A stretch of DNA of 29,248 nt from a virus, in IMG/VR virus record IMGVR_UViG_3300021960_000356, positions 1 through 29,248 of that record. The stretch is one strand, 5' to 3'. The number at the start of each line of letters is the position of its first letter. The stretch's first letter is position 1. The notes under the pieces are model-generated. The model saw nothing but the letters and a program-made list of their open reading frames with translations. It searched no databases and was not told the origin of the DNA. Below are positions 28,999 through 29,248 of this stretch, piece by piece. Position numbers and translations under genes: made by a program.

Positions 28999-29248
28999 AT
29001 GCCTCCGGAAAACAAGAAACGCAGACAAAACCGCGAGCAAAACGTAGACAAAGCTCGTAATCAAGGAGGGGGTGGAGGTAACACTGCAAACCCTAATGCT
29101 ACGGCGGGTGCTGGTCGTGGGAATAGAGGTACAAACACGGCAAACCCTAATGCTACGGCGGGTGCTGGTCGTGGGAATAGAGGTACAAACACGGCAAACC
29201 CTAATGCTACGGCGGGTGCTGGTCGTGGGAAGAGAGAGACAAAAACAG
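28999..29248 (+). CDS. Repeat protein rich in Gly, Ala and Asn, 3'-incomplete (at least 83 aa)
   Basis: Begins MPPENKKRRQNREQNVDK, then a Gly-rich spacer, then three 18-residue repeats of the form ANPNATAGAGRGNRGTNT. The last repeat changes to KRETKT and the window ends before a stop. The 54-bp DNA period is in frame. It looks intrinsically disordered and Arg/Gly-containing, compatible with nucleic-acid or RNA contact, but I do not recognise a family. The sequence ends exactly at a repeat boundary, so the true copy number may be different. Confidence 0.55.
   Translation, partial: MPPENKKRRQNREQNVDKARNQGGGGGNTANPNATAGAGRGNRGTNTANPNATAGAGRGNRGTNTANPNATAGAGRGKRETKT
29087..29248 (+). repeat. 54-bp tandem repeat, three copies, at the window end
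   Basis: Copies at 29087-29140, 29141-29194 and 29195-29248. The first two are identical; the third differs in its last 18 nt. It codes for the repeat protein above. Confidence 0.9.

Noticed and set aside
29087-29248. Tandem repeats considered as a CRISPR array
   Set aside because: The 54-bp units are contiguous with no unique spacers and keep an open reading frame; they are protein-coding repeats.
1-29248. tRNA genes, integrase, lysogeny repressor and phage RNA polymerase
   Set aside because: I looked for cloverleaf-like stretches and for motifs of tyrosine or serine recombinases, CI-type repressors and single-subunit RNA polymerase; none was convincing.

Overview
The window reads as most or all of a small (about 29 kb) tailed double-stranded DNA bacteriophage, probably short-tailed and probably aquatic. 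The signs are a large terminase, a P22-sized portal followed by an acidic scaffold and a major capsid protein, a family A DNA polymerase with a primase-helicase, and an amidase/spanin lysis cassette. The host should be Gram-negative: there is an inner/outer spanin pair with a lipobox, and a family 9 (heptosyltransferase-like) glycosyltransferase. Visible promoters are sigma70-like (TATAAT, often with an upstream TG). Most starts lack a Shine-Dalgarno sequence, which suggests a host lineage that depends little on it. No integrase, repressor, RNA polymerase, tRNA or CRISPR array is visible, so a lytic phage is the simplest reading.

Layout. 1-1710: two 98%-identical tandem genes of unknown function on the minus strand, framed by GAGTTGCAAC-type dyads, and a small basic gene. 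1757-1855: a promoter/palindrome module. 1898-16890, plus strand: NUMOD4-like protein, portal, scaffold, terminator, capsid protein, small virion proteins, sulfotransferase, serine-rich proteins and structural proteins, a minus-strand glycosyltransferase, two connector ORFs, holin candidate, overlapping spanins, amidase and three small basic proteins. 16880-26725, minus strand (read right to left): putative small terminase, DUF3310 protein, RuvC-like nuclease, SNF2-like helicase, a PD-(D/E)XK exonuclease cut in two by inserted genes, a putative ssDNA-binding protein, DNA polymerase A and primase-helicase. 26744-28525: large terminase on the plus strand. 28568-28660: a second copy of the promoter/palindrome module, inverted. 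28703-29248: small basic and Gly/Ala-repeat genes; the window ends inside a 54-bp tandem repeat, which may be an assembly break in a circular or permuted genome.

How it fits together. The two inverted modules share about 95 bp without gaps. Each points inward, one toward the structural/lysis arm and one toward the replication arm, and the arms converge at 16880-16890. I infer that they are matched promoter/operator units that coordinate the two arms, with terL lying antisense in the leader of the left-going arm. The second notable feature is the exonuclease: one presumed Fe-S cysteine and an N-terminal helix lie in one ORF, while the other three cysteines and the catalytic residues lie in another ORF 1.26 kb away. 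The third is a cluster of polyserine virion-region proteins bracketed by a sulfotransferase and a glycosyltransferase, which may be a virion glycan-decoration module. Degenerate 7-bp repeats occur at four loci, two of them inside coding sequence.

All family assignments come from reading motifs by eye. No database search was run.
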